Positions 1-12,130 are shown, counted from the stretch's first letter. The stretch: 32,639 nucleotides of DNA from Paulinella micropora (GCA_009731375.1 BJOX01000242.1:558963-591601), one strand, 5' to 3'. Program-made: numbers and translations. The notes: generated by a model from the letters alone, not told the origin.

Positions 1-200
1 CCTCCTTCTCTGTGTTATGATATGTTATGTTATGCTATGTTATGTTACGTTACGTTACGTTACCTTACGTTATGTTACCTTACATTACGTTACGTTTTTA
101 CCTTACGTTAATCTTACGTTACGTTGCCGTTACATTACATCCCCTCAATTCACATCATGTCACATCACGTCACATCACGTCACATCACATGACTTCCCTG
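1..200. repeat. Degenerate TTACG/TTATG pentanucleotide array
   Basis: The stretch is built from 5-bp steps of TTACG, TTATG and TTACC. From about 145 it passes into ACATCACGTC-like decamers. The same pentanucleotide returns at 456-520. Open frames here have a five-residue period and carry no protein signal. Confidence 0.85.
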
Positions 201-455
201 ATACACCCTTGACACGTGATCCTATCTTCTGTTACGCAATCTTTTCGTATCATAAGGTCGGGTGAAAAATTTCGGCCACCTCACCTTTCGGCCGACCGTA
301 AATACGGGGAATTTTGGGCCAAACTTTTATTTGTGGAACAAATCTACCGTAATTACCGGCTGGCCGAAATTCTTTACAACTTTGAATAACAAATGTACCG
401 TTATTACGGGATAATTTGTTCTGGCCGAAATTCTCACTTGTCCTTACTCCTGGGA
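201..455. other. Non-repetitive island with repeated CCGTAATTACGG-like palindromes
   Basis: About 250 bp of complex sequence lies between two pentanucleotide arrays. Three short palindromic motifs (CCGTAAATACGG, CCGTAATTACCGG, CCGTTATTACGGG) occur near 296, 348 and 400. The last two sit in a diverged direct repeat that starts AACAAAT and ends GGCCGAAATTCT (about 338-373 and 388-433). No ORF of note is present. It may be a fragment of a small non-autonomous transposon, but no terminal repeats or target duplication are evident. Confidence 0.5.
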
Positions 456-1204
456 CATGTTACGTTATGTTATGTTATGTTACGTTACGTTACGTTACAT
501 TAAATCACGTCACGTCACGTCATGTCTATGTCTATGTCTATGTCTATATCTATGTCTATATCTATGTCTATGTCTATGTCTATGTCTATGTCTATGTCTA
601 TGTCTATGTCTATGTCTATGTCTATGTCTATGTCTGTGTCTAGGTCTGTCTCTGTCTCTGTCTCTGTCTATGTCTATGTCTATGTCTATGTCTATGTCTA
701 TGTCTATGTCTATGTCTATGTCTATGTCTATGTCTATTTCTGTGTCTAGGTGTATGTCTATGTCTATGTGTATGTCTATGTCTATGCCTATGTCTATGTC
801 TATGTCTATGTCTATATCTATGTCTATGTCTATGTCTATGTCTATGTCTATGTCTATGTCTATGTCTATGTCTATGTCTATGTCTATGTCTATGTCTATG
901 TCTATGTCTATATCTGTCTGTGTCTATGGCTATGTCTATGTCTATGTCTATGTCTATGTCTATGTCTATGTCTATGTCTATGTCTATGTCTATGTCTATG
1001 TCTATGTCTATGTCTGTGTCTATGTCTATGTCTGTGTCTATGTCTATGTCTATGTCTATATGTATGTCTATGTCTATGTCTATGTCTATGTCTATGTCTT
1101 TGTTTATGTCTATGTCTATGCCTTTGCATATGCCTCTGCATCCTCCAGTCTACGTCTACGTCTATCTATCTATCTATCTCTATCTATCTATCTATCTATC
1201 TATC
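456..1204. repeat. TTACG array followed by (TCTATG)n hexanucleotide array
   Basis: 456-520 is TTACG/TTATG pentanucleotide. 521-1130 is an almost unbroken TCTATG hexamer array with point variants (TCTGTC, TCTAGG). 1160-1204 is TCTA. The hexamer reads open in several frames on both strands (Ser-Met, Val-Tyr, Cys-Leu and His-Arg dipeptides), which explains the ORFs of up to 264 codons. They are not genes. Confidence 0.92.
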
Positions 1205-1293
1205 TAGCTGGGCATCGGGTTAATACTTTACCCACAGACTTCCTTGGTTGACGAAATCAGAAGCTCCTTTTTTCTGACATTAGTCGATATCTC

Positions 1294-1296
<3 letters not shown>
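1205..1296 (+). mobile_element. Family R copy A, 3' end only (92 bp)
   Basis: This is the last part of interspersed family R, from TAGCTGGGCATCGGG to the terminus CGATATCTCATC. TCTA repeat lies on both sides in the same strand orientation. Relative to the full monomer (8633-9178) it is 5'-truncated at a TAG shared with the flanking repeat. It belongs to the subgroup reading ACTTCCTTGG rather than ACTTCCTGG. Confidence 0.9.
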
Positions 1297-1975
<679 letters not shown>

Positions 1976-2014
1976 TAAGCTTACTCTGTGAAAACTCACG
2001 CACATACCATGTAA

Positions 2015-2150
2015 TAGTATATTATGCGGCTAGCCCACAAATTTGACGTGTTTTGCGGGCGAACCGGAGCCGGGCCGGCGAGCCCCGCAAAACACGTCAA
2101 ATTTGGCGCGCCGCATTTGTAGTTTTATCGGTAACGCCATATTAGGTGGA
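2015..2150 (+). repeat. Hairpin-forming element, copy 1 (21-bp perfect stem)
   Basis: Two arms at 2039-2059 and 2084-2104 are perfect 21-bp inverted repeats, the left one beginning AAATTTGACGTGTTTTGCGG. They flank a GC-rich 24-nt loop rich in GCCGG. Flanking sequence (GGCTAGCCCAC on the left, GGCGCGCCGCAT and GTAGTTTTATCGGTAAC on the right) also matches the inverted copy at 5262-5404, so the repeated unit is at least about 130 bp. This suggests a MITE or foldback-like element. No coding capacity is seen. Confidence 0.75.
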
Positions 2151-2214
2151 GGTGAGCGATAAATTAATGCTTATATGATATATACATGTTAAGGGCGGTG
2201 GTTATAGGGACATT

Positions 2215-2279
<65 letters not shown>

Positions 2280-2445
2280 TATCCAAAACCAACAAAAGCA
2301 AAACTGGGCCACGCATGCATGGTTATATATACACACGTACATACCATACACACACACATCAAGGGCTGTGATGATACAAGTATAGGGACATCTGACTCTC
2401 GTCAAGATGACAAAACATACAGTGGAATCTCTTGTTCTGAGCCCC
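2151..2445. repeat. (CT)n/(AC)n array within low-complexity unique DNA
   Basis: 2216-2254 is (CT)n and 2255-2278 is (AC)n, with complex sequence on both sides. The phrase TATAGGGACAT occurs before the array (about 2204) and again near 2382, a small direct repeat. No gene is supported. Confidence 0.7.
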
Positions 2446-2604
2446 ATACATACATAAATACATACATACATACACATGCATACATACATGCATACATACA
2501 TACATGCATACATGCGTATATACATGCGTATATACATACATGCATGCATGCATGCATACATGCGTATATACATGCGTACATGCATACATGCATACATACA
2601 TACA

Positions 2605-2637
<33 letters not shown>

Positions 2638-3003
2638 GCATACATACATACATACATACATACATACATACATACATACATACATACATACATACATACA
2701 TACATGCATGCATGCATGCATGCATGCATAGATATACATACTATGTATGTATGTATGTATGTATGTATGTATGTGTATATGTATGTTTGTATGCCTGTAT
2801 GTATGTATGTATGTATGTATGTATGTATGTATGTTATGTATGTATGTATGTATGTATGTATGCATGCATGCATGCATGTATGTATGTATCTATGTATGTA
2901 TGCATATATGTATGCATATATGTATGTATGCATATATGTATATATGTATGGAAGGATGTATGCATGTATGTATGTACGTATATTCGTGCGTGCGTGCGTG
3001 CTT
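2446..3003. repeat. Inverted (CATA)n / (TATG)n array
   Basis: 2446-2742 is (CATA)n with CATG variants. At about 2743 the strand reverses to (TATG)n, which runs to about 2990. The two halves are complementary and form a palindrome-like block of about 550 bp with a short spacer (near 2730-2742). It is potentially a very long hairpin or cruciform. Confidence 0.9.
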
Positions 3004-3526
<523 letters not shown>

Positions 3527-3939
3527 GCTGGGCCCGTGGTGGGGTGCCTTATGTGTGCCTAGCCATACGCCTATAAGTCACATGCCGAAATAGCGACGGG
3601 AAGCACAATTCTGTTCCCTCAGGGTGCCCTTTCTCGCTTGTTGAGCCCGGAATAAAACCCACAGTGCTCTGTCGGTTTATACTAGACTGTCGAACAGTCT
3701 CGAAACTCCATCTGCTTACTGGGTCCTCTGTAATGGAGGTGGGAGCTCGTTCTGCAAGGGACGCGTATGGAACGAGCCCTGGCCCCGCCTGGTACTAGGG
3801 AGATTTGGTATTGCCTGTATCAGTCCCTTCCGTGCAAACATCACGGCTTAGCTGGGCATCGGGTTAATACTTTACCCACAGACTTCCTGGTTGACGAAAT
3901 CAGAAGCTCCTTTTTTCTGACATTAGTCGATATTTCATC
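3527..3939 (+). mobile_element. Family R copy B (413 bp, 5'-truncated)
   Basis: It starts at GCTGGGCCCGTGGTGGGG directly after TCTA and ends at CGATATTTCATC directly before TCTA. It aligns without large indels to copies C, D, G and H. It carries the internal hairpin GACTGT-CGA-ACAGTC. Subgroup ACTTCCTGG. No conserved reading frame is present. Confidence 0.93.
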
Positions 3940-3949
3940 TATCTATCTA

Positions 3950-4002
<53 letters not shown>
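3940..4002. repeat. (TCTA)n linking family R copies B and C
   Basis: About 60 bp of TCTA separates the 3' terminus of copy B from the truncated start of copy C. Because C starts at a different internal point than B, two insertions fit better than one tandem duplication. Confidence 0.9.
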
Positions 4003-5250
<1,248 letters not shown>

Positions 5251-5261
5251 CGGTCACTTCC

Positions 5262-5404
5262 ACAAAATGTGGTCAGGTTACCAATAAAACTACATATTCG
5301 GCGCGCCAAATTTAAGGCGTCTCGCGGGCTCGCCGGCCCGGCTCCGGCTCGCCCGCAAAACACGTCAAATTTGTGGGCTAGCCACATGATATACTAGTAT
5401 GCCA
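5262..5404 (-). repeat. Hairpin-forming element, copy 2 (inverted, one arm diverged)
   Basis: The reverse complement matches 2015-2150, including GTAGTTTTAT, GGCGCGCC, the GC-rich loop, one intact arm (GCAAAACACGTCAAATTT near 5357) and GTGGGCTAGCC. The opposite arm reads AAATTTAAGGCGTCTCGCGG, so the stem is broken by substitutions. The two copies lie about 3.2 kb apart in opposite orientation. Confidence 0.75.
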
Positions 5405-5678
5405 TCGATCCACATACATACATGCATACATACATACATACATACATACATACATACATACATACAGTATTAATATTATACATACATGATATAGTATACA
5501 TAAATACCATTACGTACAGACAAACATGCATACCCCAAGGCAAAAGGAAGCAGGAAGCTCCCGAACATCAAGAGAAAGAGGAGGAAGAGGAGGAGGAGGA
5601 GGGGGGGAATATTTCTTTCCTCTCGTCTTCGTCCTCCTCCTGCCCTCTTCCTTCTTCTTCTTCTGTTTCTTCTTCCTC
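5405..5678. repeat. (CATA)n tract and purine/pyrimidine-rich DNA
   Basis: 5411-5466 is (CATA)n. 5467-5550 is AT-rich and non-repetitive. 5565-5605 is a purine tract (AGGAGG), and 5615-5676 is a pyrimidine tract (TCCTCCT, TTC). The two tracts are partly complementary. No gene is seen. Confidence 0.75.
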
Positions 5679-5836
5679 AGAACACTCCACCAACAATCAT
5701 GTGCGTAGCTAACGAACATCGCAGAACACTCCACCAACAATCCTGTGGGTAGCTAACGAACATGGCAGAACACTCCACCAACAATCCTGTGGGTAGCTAA
5801 GGAACATGGCAGAACACTCCACCAACAATCCTGTGG
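5679..5836. repeat. 44-bp minisatellite, about 3.6 copies
   Basis: Units start AGAACACTCCACCAACAATC at 5679, 5723, 5767 and 5811, an exact 44-bp period. Unit 1 differs by a few substitutions (TCATGTGCG for TCCTGTGGG). The fourth unit breaks off into a TTCC tract. Confidence 0.95.
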
Positions 5837-6114
5837 TTTCTTCCTTCTTCCTTCTTCCTTCTTCCTTCCTTCTTCCTTCTTCCTTCTTCCTTCTTCCCTC
5901 CTTCCCTCCTTCCCTCCTTCCTTCTTCCTTCTTCCGGGTAGGGACGCTGACGTGTGAGGATTTTGTAGTGGAGGGAGTGGCAGTGCCTTCTTCTTCTTCT
6001 TCTTCTTCTTCTTCTTCTTCTTCTTCTTCTTCTTCTTCTTCTTCTTCTTCTTCTTCTTCTTCTTCTTGTTCTTCCACTTCTTCTTCTTCCTCTTCCTCTT
6101 CTTCTTCTTCTTCC

Positions 6115-6145
<31 letters not shown>

Positions 6146-6204
6146 TCTCTTCTTCCTCTTCCTCCTCTTCCTCCTCTTCCTCTTCTTCCTTTTCCTCCTC
6201 GTCC

Positions 6205-6245
<41 letters not shown>

Positions 6246-6330
6246 TTCTTCTTCTTCTTCTTCTTCTTCTTCTTCTTCTTCCTCCTCCTCCTCCTCCTCC
6301 TCCTCCTCCTCCCCTTCCTCGGCCCCTTTT
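5837..6330. repeat. Long pyrimidine tract: (TTCC)n then (TTC)n/(CTC)n
   Basis: 5837-5936 is TTCC/TTCTTCC. 5937-5987 is a short unique segment. 5988-6313 is almost pure pyrimidine, mainly TTC with TCC interruptions, ending in (CTC)n. The complementary strand is GAA. Poly-Ser, Phe and Glu frames follow from the repeat. Confidence 0.93.
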
Positions 6331-6751
6331 GAGCTGCTCTTACCCAGAGACTTAGGTAATCTACGTGTTTTGTTTTGTTTTGTTTTGTTTTGTTTTGTTT
6401 TGTTTTGTTTTGTTTGTTTTGTTTTGTTTTGTTTTGTTTTGTTTGTCTTGTTTTGTTTTGATTTGTTTTGTTTTGGTTTTGTTTTGTTTTGTTTTGTTTT
6501 GTTTTGTTTTGGTTTGGTTTGGTTTGGTTTGTTTTGTTTTGCTTTGTTTTGTTTTGTTTTGTTTTGGTTTGGTTTGGTTTGGTTTGGTTTGGTTTGGTTT
6601 GGTTTTGTTTTGTTTTGTTTTGTTTGTTTTGTTTGTTTTGTTTTGTTTTATTTGTTTTGTTTTATTTGTGTTGTTTTGTTTGTTTTGTTTTATTTGTCTT
6701 GTTTTGTTTGTGTTGTTTTGTTCGTTTTGTTTTTGGGAGGAATGTGGGGTG

Positions 6752-6788
<37 letters not shown>

Positions 6789-6848
6789 TGTCTGTCTGCG
6801 TGTTTGGGTGTGTGTGTGTGTGTGTGCGTGCGTGTTTGGGTGGGTGGG
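6331..6848. repeat. (GTTTT)n array then (TG)n
   Basis: 6366-6735 is TGTTT/GTTTT pentanucleotide with GGTTT blocks at 6511-6530 and 6565-6604. 6750-6848 is TG-rich with TCTG and GGGT variants and runs into a 10-N gap at a G-rich stretch. Confidence 0.92.
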
Positions 6849-6858
6849 NNNNNNNNNN
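6849..6858. other. Assembly gap (10 N)
   Basis: Ten N bases lie between GGGTGGGTGGG and a G run. The even gap size and homopolymer flank suggest a placeholder where sequencing or assembly failed. Confidence 0.98.
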
Positions 6859-6948
6859 GGGGGGGGATGGAAAGAAAGAAAGTCGATCTGTTAGTGAGCT
6901 TGCCATTTCTCTGAAAAATGCATGTGTATCGTGTATTTTGTATTATTG

Positions 6949-7027
<79 letters not shown>

Positions 7028-7435
7028 GTCTATCTATCTAGCTATCTATCTATCTATCTATATTGTTGTGTGTATGAATAAAGACACTGGGTTACAAACG
7101 ATCTTAGCAGGATGTCACTCCATGGTACAGGTAGGCCACCTGTACCTGTACCTACCTACCTACCTACCTACCTACCTACCTACCTACCTACCTACCTACC
7201 TATACCTACCTAGCTATCTTACCTACCTGCCTACCTACCTACCTTACCTACCTACCTACTTACCTACCTACCTACCTACCTACCTATATATCTATCTACC
7301 TGACGGTCTTCCTTCCTACCTACCTAGGTAGGCAGGTAGGTAGGTATACCTACCTACCTACCTACCTACCTACCTACCTACCTACCTACCTACATATTGT
7401 TAGGTTGATGGCCCAGCAGTTGGGGATCCTTGGGG
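6859..7435. repeat. (TCTA)n and (TACC)n arrays, with an inverted GGTA patch
   Basis: 6948-7060 is TCTA. 7061-7144 is unique sequence ending in a small inverted repeat (TACAGGT...ACCTGTA). 7145-7395 is TACC, broken at 7325-7347 by a short GGTA patch of opposite strand. 7396-7435 is the head of a V unit (AGGTTGATGGCCCAGCAG), cut by the second gap. Confidence 0.88.
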
Positions 7436-7445
7436 NNNNNNNNNN
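7436..7445. other. Assembly gap (10 N) followed by poly(A)
   Basis: Ten N bases sit between TTGGGG and a run of about 25 A. Intact V units read GGGGACCCRTTGGAAAAGGCAG here, so the gap replaces the ACCCATTGG part and the A run is an expansion of the AAAA in that unit. Confidence 0.95.
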
Positions 7446-8000
7446 AAAAAAAAAAAAAAAAAAAAAAAAACCAGTTACCTACCTACCTACCTACCTGCCT
7501 ACCCACCTGCCTACCTGCCTACCCACCTGCCTACCTGCCTACCCACCTGCCTACCTGCCTACCTACCTACATTATGTTAGGTGGATGGTCGGGCAGTCGG
7601 GGACCCATTAGAAAAGGCAGTTACCTACCTACCTACCTACCTTCCTACCTTCCTACCTGCCTACCTGCCTACCTGCCTACCTGCCTACCTACCTGCCTAC
7701 CTACCTACCTGCCTACCTACCTACCTGCCTACCTACCTGCCTACCTACCTACCTACCTACCTACCTACCTACCTGCCTACCTACCTGCCTACCTACCTGC
7801 CTACCTGCCTACCTGCCTACCTACCTACCTGCCTACCTACCTACCTACCTGCCTACCTACCTACCTACTTACCTACATTGTGTTAGGTGGATGGTCGGGC
7901 AGTCGGGGATCCATTGGAAAAGGCAGTTACCTACCTACCTACCTACCTGCCTACCTACCTACCTGCCTACCTACCTACCTGCCTACCTACCTACCTACCT
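7446..8000. repeat. (CTAC/CTGC)n array with two short V units
   Basis: CTAC and CTGC tetramers alternate. V units at about 7570-7622 and 7877-7929 contain GTTAGGTGGATGGTCGGGCA and lead back into CTAC at AAAAGGCAGTTACC. Compared with 8001-8125 they lack the internal block TGCGTTCCGCGCCGTCAACT. Confidence 0.88.
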
Positions 8001-8125
8001 ACATTGTGTAAGGTGGATGGTCGGGCTGTTGGGGACCCGTTGGAAAAGGCTGCGTTCCGCGCCGTCAACTGGCAGTTACGTCCAGATTCCACCATGGTGA
8101 CAATATCTATGATAATAGTGGAAAG
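8001..8125 (+). repeat. V unit, longest copy
   Basis: About 125 bp runs from CATTGTGTAAGGTGGATGG through TGCGTTCCGCGCCGTCAAC and TTACGTCCAGATTCCACC to ATGATAATAGTGGAAAG. The left flank is CTAC repeat and the right flank is TAGA repeat, so the array changes strand and type across the unit. Parts of it recur at 8347, 8495, 9437, 9652, 9885, 10192 and 10358. No protein similarity is recognised. Confidence 0.85.
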
Positions 8126-8157
8126 ATAGATAGATAGGTAGATAATAGGTAGGTAGG

Positions 8158-8220
<63 letters not shown>

Positions 8221-8306
8221 GTAGATAGATAGATAGGTAGGTAGATAGGTAGATAAGTGGATAGATAGATAGATAGATAGAAAGTTAAATAGATGGATAG
8301 ATAGAC

Positions 8307-8348
<42 letters not shown>

Positions 8349-8392
8349 GGCCCGTTGGAAAAAACTGCGTTCCGAGCCGTCAAACTATCTAC

Positions 8393-8484
<92 letters not shown>

Positions 8485-8536
8485 ATCTATCTATCAACTG
8501 GCAATTACGTCCAGATTCCACCATGGTAATCTATCC

Positions 8537-8626
<90 letters not shown>
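8126..8626. repeat. (TAGA)n then (TCTA)n with two V-unit fragments
   Basis: 8126-8346 is TAGA/TAGG. A V fragment at 8347-8386 (GGGCCCGTTGGAAAA...CCGAGCCGTCAAA) marks a switch to TCTA, which runs from 8387 to 8494. A second V fragment at 8495-8530 (CAACTGGCAATTACGTCC) is followed by TCTA to 8626. Confidence 0.88.
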
Positions 8627-8628
<2 letters not shown>

Positions 8629-9175
8629 CATCAGTTGATCTCATCACTTACTCCACGAAGTGAACCAAGGCCGCTTGAGGTGTCACTGACCCTCCCTTGG
8701 GCTTGGTTTTTTGAAATGGGTGCCATCTGTCGACAGACAGAGAATTAGGGAATGGTGTGGGTGTGCTGGGCCCGTGGTGGGGTGCCTTATGTGTGCCTAG
8801 CCATACGCCTATAAGTCACATGCCGAAATAGCGACGGGAAGCACAATCCTGTTCCCTCAGGGTGCCCTTTCTCGCTTGTTGAGCCCGGAATAAAACCCAC
8901 AGTGCTCTGTCGGTTTATACTAGACTGTCGAACAGTCTCGAAACTCCATCTGCTTACTGGGTCCTCTGTAATGGAGGTGGGAGCTCGTTCTGCAAGGGGC
9001 GCTTTATGGAACGAGCCCTGGCCCCGCCTGGTACTAGGGAGCTTTGGTATTGCCTGTATCAGTCCCTTCCGTGCAAACATCACGGCTTAGCTGGGCATCG
9101 GGTTAATACTTTACCCACAGACTTCCTGGTTGACGAAATCAGAAGCTCCTTTTTTCTGACATTAGTCGATATCTC

Positions 9176-9178
<3 letters not shown>
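8627..9178 (+). mobile_element. Family R copy D, complete monomer (about 546 bp)
   Basis: It runs from CTCATC-AGTTGATCTCATC to CGATATCTCATC, with TCTA on both sides. It is the best reference monomer and has the head block (CTTGAGGTGTCACTGACC), the palindrome CTGTCGACAG, the GCTGGGCCCG block, the hairpin GACTGT-CGA-ACAGTC and the tail CTTTTTTCTGACATTAGTCG. A 98-codon minus-strand frame is shared with copy H, but indels in copies B, C, F and G break it, so I treat R as non-coding. GGCTTAGCTGG near the 3' end loosely resembles a Pol III A box, but no clear B box follows. Confidence 0.93.
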
Positions 9179-9238
<60 letters not shown>

Positions 9239-9262
9239 CATCCATCCATCTATCCATCTATG

Positions 9263-9330
<68 letters not shown>

Positions 9331-9436
9331 CACCTATCTACCTACCTACCTACCTACCTACCTACCTATCTATCTATCTACCTATCTATCTATCTTTTCA
9401 CTATTATCATAAATATTATCTATCTATCTATCTATC
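9179..9436. repeat. (TCTA)n/(TACC)n array
   Basis: TCTA with TCCA variants, a TACC block at about 9338-9366, then TCTA again to the V unit at 9437. CACTATTATCATAAATATTA near 9399 is the reverse complement of the V-unit tail. Confidence 0.9.
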
Positions 9437-9560
9437 CGTCAACTGGCAGTTACGTCCAGATTTCACCATGGTCTTAATATTTATTATAATAGTGAAAATA
9501 CAGATAGATAGGTAGATGGATAGGTAGATAGATAGGTAGGTAGGTAGGTAGGTAGGTAGG

Positions 9561-9622
<62 letters not shown>

Positions 9623-9817
9623 CATAGATAGGTAGATAGGTAGATAGATAGATTCCACTATAGTGATAAATATTTATTATAATAGTGAAAAGATAGATAG
9701 ATAGGTAGATAGATAGGTAGATAGGCAGGTAGGTAGGTAGGTGGGTAGATAGGTAGATAGATAGATAGATAGATAGATATATAGATAGATAGATAGATTG
9801 ATAGATAGTAAATAGAC

Positions 9818-9885
<68 letters not shown>

Positions 9886-10013
9886 TCCACTATTATGATA
9901 ATATTTATGATAATAGTGAGAAGATAGATAGATAGGTAGATAGATAGGTAGATAGATAGATAGGTAGATAGGTAGGTAGGTAGGTAGGTAGGTAGATAGG
10001 TAGATAGATGGAC

Positions 10014-10095
<82 letters not shown>

Positions 10096-10138
10096 GTAGA
10101 TAGGTAGGTAGGTAGGTAGGTAGATAGGTAGATAGATG

Positions 10139-10188
<50 letters not shown>

Positions 10189-10309
10189 CATATTCCACTA
10201 TGGTGATAAATATTTATGATAATAGTGAAAAGGTAGATAGATACGTAGATAGATAGGTAGATAGATAGATAGGTAGGTAGATAGGTAGATAGGTAGGTAG
10301 GTAGATAGG

Positions 10310-10359
<50 letters not shown>

Positions 10360-10395
10360 CCACTATGGTGATAAATATTTATGATAATAGTGAAA
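9437..10395. repeat. (TAGA)n/(TAGG)n array with five V-unit fragments
   Basis: V fragments at 9437-9491, 9652-9695, 9885-9925, 10192-10235 and 10358-10398 share a CCACTATGGTGATAAATATT-like core and ATAATAGTGAAAAG. The 9437 copy also has CCGTCAACTGGCAGTTACG and marks a TCTA-to-TAGA strand switch. Intervals of about 170-310 bp are TAGA and TAGG tetramers, forming an irregular higher-order repeat. Confidence 0.88.
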
Positions 10396-10546
10396 AAGAT
10401 ATGTATGTATATATGTATGTATATATGTATGTAATATGTATGTATGTGTGTATGTATGTATGTAATATATGTATGCATGTATTTATATGTATGCATGTAT
10501 AGTAGGTTGATATGTGTATGTATATATGTATGTGTATGTATGCGTG

Positions 10547-10578
<32 letters not shown>

Positions 10579-10937
10579 TAGATATGTTTGGCAACTGTCA
10601 TTTAGTTGCGACCTGATGTGTGTATGTATGTATCTATGTATTGATGTATGTATTATGTGTATGTATGTATGTATGTCTGCATGTATGTATGTATGTATGC
10701 ATGTATGTGTGTATGCATGTATGTATGTATGTATGTATGTATGTATGTATGTATGTGTGTGTGTGTATGTATGTACGTACGTACGTACGTACGTACATAC
10801 GTATATACCTATGTGCATATGTACGTATGTATGTCTGTATATATGTATGTATGTATGCATGTATGTATGTATGCATGCATGTATGTATGTATGTATGTAT
10901 GTATGTATGTATGTATGTATGGATGGATGGTTGTATG

Positions 10938-10969
<32 letters not shown>

Positions 10970-10997
10970 CATATATGCATGTATGTATATATGTATG

Positions 10998-11028
<31 letters not shown>

Positions 11029-11069
11029 ACATATGTATGTAAGCATGCATGCATGCATGCATGCATGCA

Positions 11070-11112
<43 letters not shown>

Positions 11113-11227
11113 ATGTATGTATGTTTATATGTATGCATGTATGCATGTATGTAATGTATGTAATGTATGTATGTATGTATGTATGCATGCATGTATGTAT
11201 GTATGCATGTATGTAAAGTAATGTATG

Positions 11228-11261
<34 letters not shown>

Positions 11262-12130
11262 TGTATGTATGAATGAATGAATGTTTGTATGCATGTATGC
11301 ATGTATGTATGTATGTATGTATGTATGTATGTCATGTATGTCATGTATGTCATGTATGTCATGTATGTCATGTATGTCATGTATGTCACGTATGTCACGT
11401 ATGTCATGTATGTCATGTATGTCATGTATGTCATGTATGTCATGTATGTCATTTATGTCATGTATGTAATGTATGTAATGTATGTAATGTATGTAATGTA
11501 TGTAATGTATGTAATGTATGTAATATATGTAATGTATGTAATGCATGTAATGTAATTAATGTAATGTATGTAATGCATGGTATGTAATGTATGTAATGTA
11601 TGTAGTGTATGTAATGTAATGTATGTAATGTATGTAATGTATGTAATGTATGTAATGTATGTAATGTATGTACTGTTTGTAATGTATGTATGTATGTATG
11701 TATGTATGTATGTATGTATGTATGTATGTATGTATGTACGTAGGTACGTACGTACGTACGTACGTACGTAGGTACGTACGTACGTACGTAGGTACGTATG
11801 AACGTATGTATGTATGTATGTATGTATGTATGTATGTAGGTATGTATGTATGTATGTATGTATGTATGTATGTATGGATGGATGGATGGATGGATGGATG
11901 GAAGGATGTATGCATGCATGCATGCATACATGCTGCATGTATGTATGTTCATGTGTCTTTCTGCCTGTCAGTCTGTCTGTCTGTCTGTCTGTCTGTCTTT
12001 CTGTCTGTCTGTATGTATATATGTATATATGTATGCATGTATGCATGTATGTATGTATGTATGTATGTATGTTTTTGTTTGTGTGTAGTTCAATCGGGAC
12101 TTATCCACACGTGTAACAATAGTGCATCGG
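10396..12130. repeat. Long (TATG)n array with variants
   Basis: TATG dominates, with blocks of (TACG)n (10773-10800 and 11745-11800), (TCTG)n (11071-11112 and 11970-12012) and (GATG)n (11876-11905). A 9-bp minisatellite lies at 11332-11685. 12071-12130 is short unique DNA. Long Tyr-Val-Cys-Met and His-Thr-Tyr-Ile ORFs are repeat artefacts. Confidence 0.92.
11332..11685. repeat. 9-bp minisatellite TCATGTATG, changing to TAATGTATG
   Basis: About 14 copies of TCATGTATG run from 11332 to 11460, with two TCACGTATG variants near 11390. About 20 imperfect copies of TAATGTATG follow to 11685. Each unit equals two TATG-like tetramers plus one base, so it likely arose from the surrounding TATG array. 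Confidence 0.92.

Noticed and set aside
457-1251. Long ORFs of Ser-Met, Val-Tyr, Cys-Leu and His-Arg dipeptides
   Set aside because: They are the (TCTATG)n repeat read in several frames on both strands; there is no non-repeat coding sequence.
6366-6735. Coding potential in the GTTTT array (Cys-Phe-Val-Leu and Lys-Gln-Asn frames)
   Set aside because: It is a five-base repeat read through; both strands are open for the same reason.
8921-8950. Hammerhead-like ribozyme around GACTGT-CGA-ACAGTC-TCGAAAC in family R
   Set aside because: The hairpin and GAAA are present, but the required CTGATGA core is absent upstream.
8787-9083. 98-codon minus-strand ORF shared by R copies D and H
   Set aside because: It is broken by the GCGCTTATGG/GCGCTTTATGG indel in B, C and F and by a 21-bp deletion in G. 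Conservation is of DNA, not of frame.
9083-9120. tRNA-like Pol III A box (GGCTTAGCTGG) at the 3' part of family R
   Set aside because: One mismatch to an A box but no properly spaced B box and no cloverleaf. It lies near the 3' end, where a SINE promoter would not be expected, unless the dimer form matters.
10483-12046. Tyr-Val-Cys-Met and His-Thr-Tyr-Ile ORFs on both strands
   Set aside because: (TATG)n and its complement (CATA)n are stop-free in all frames; these are repeat artefacts.
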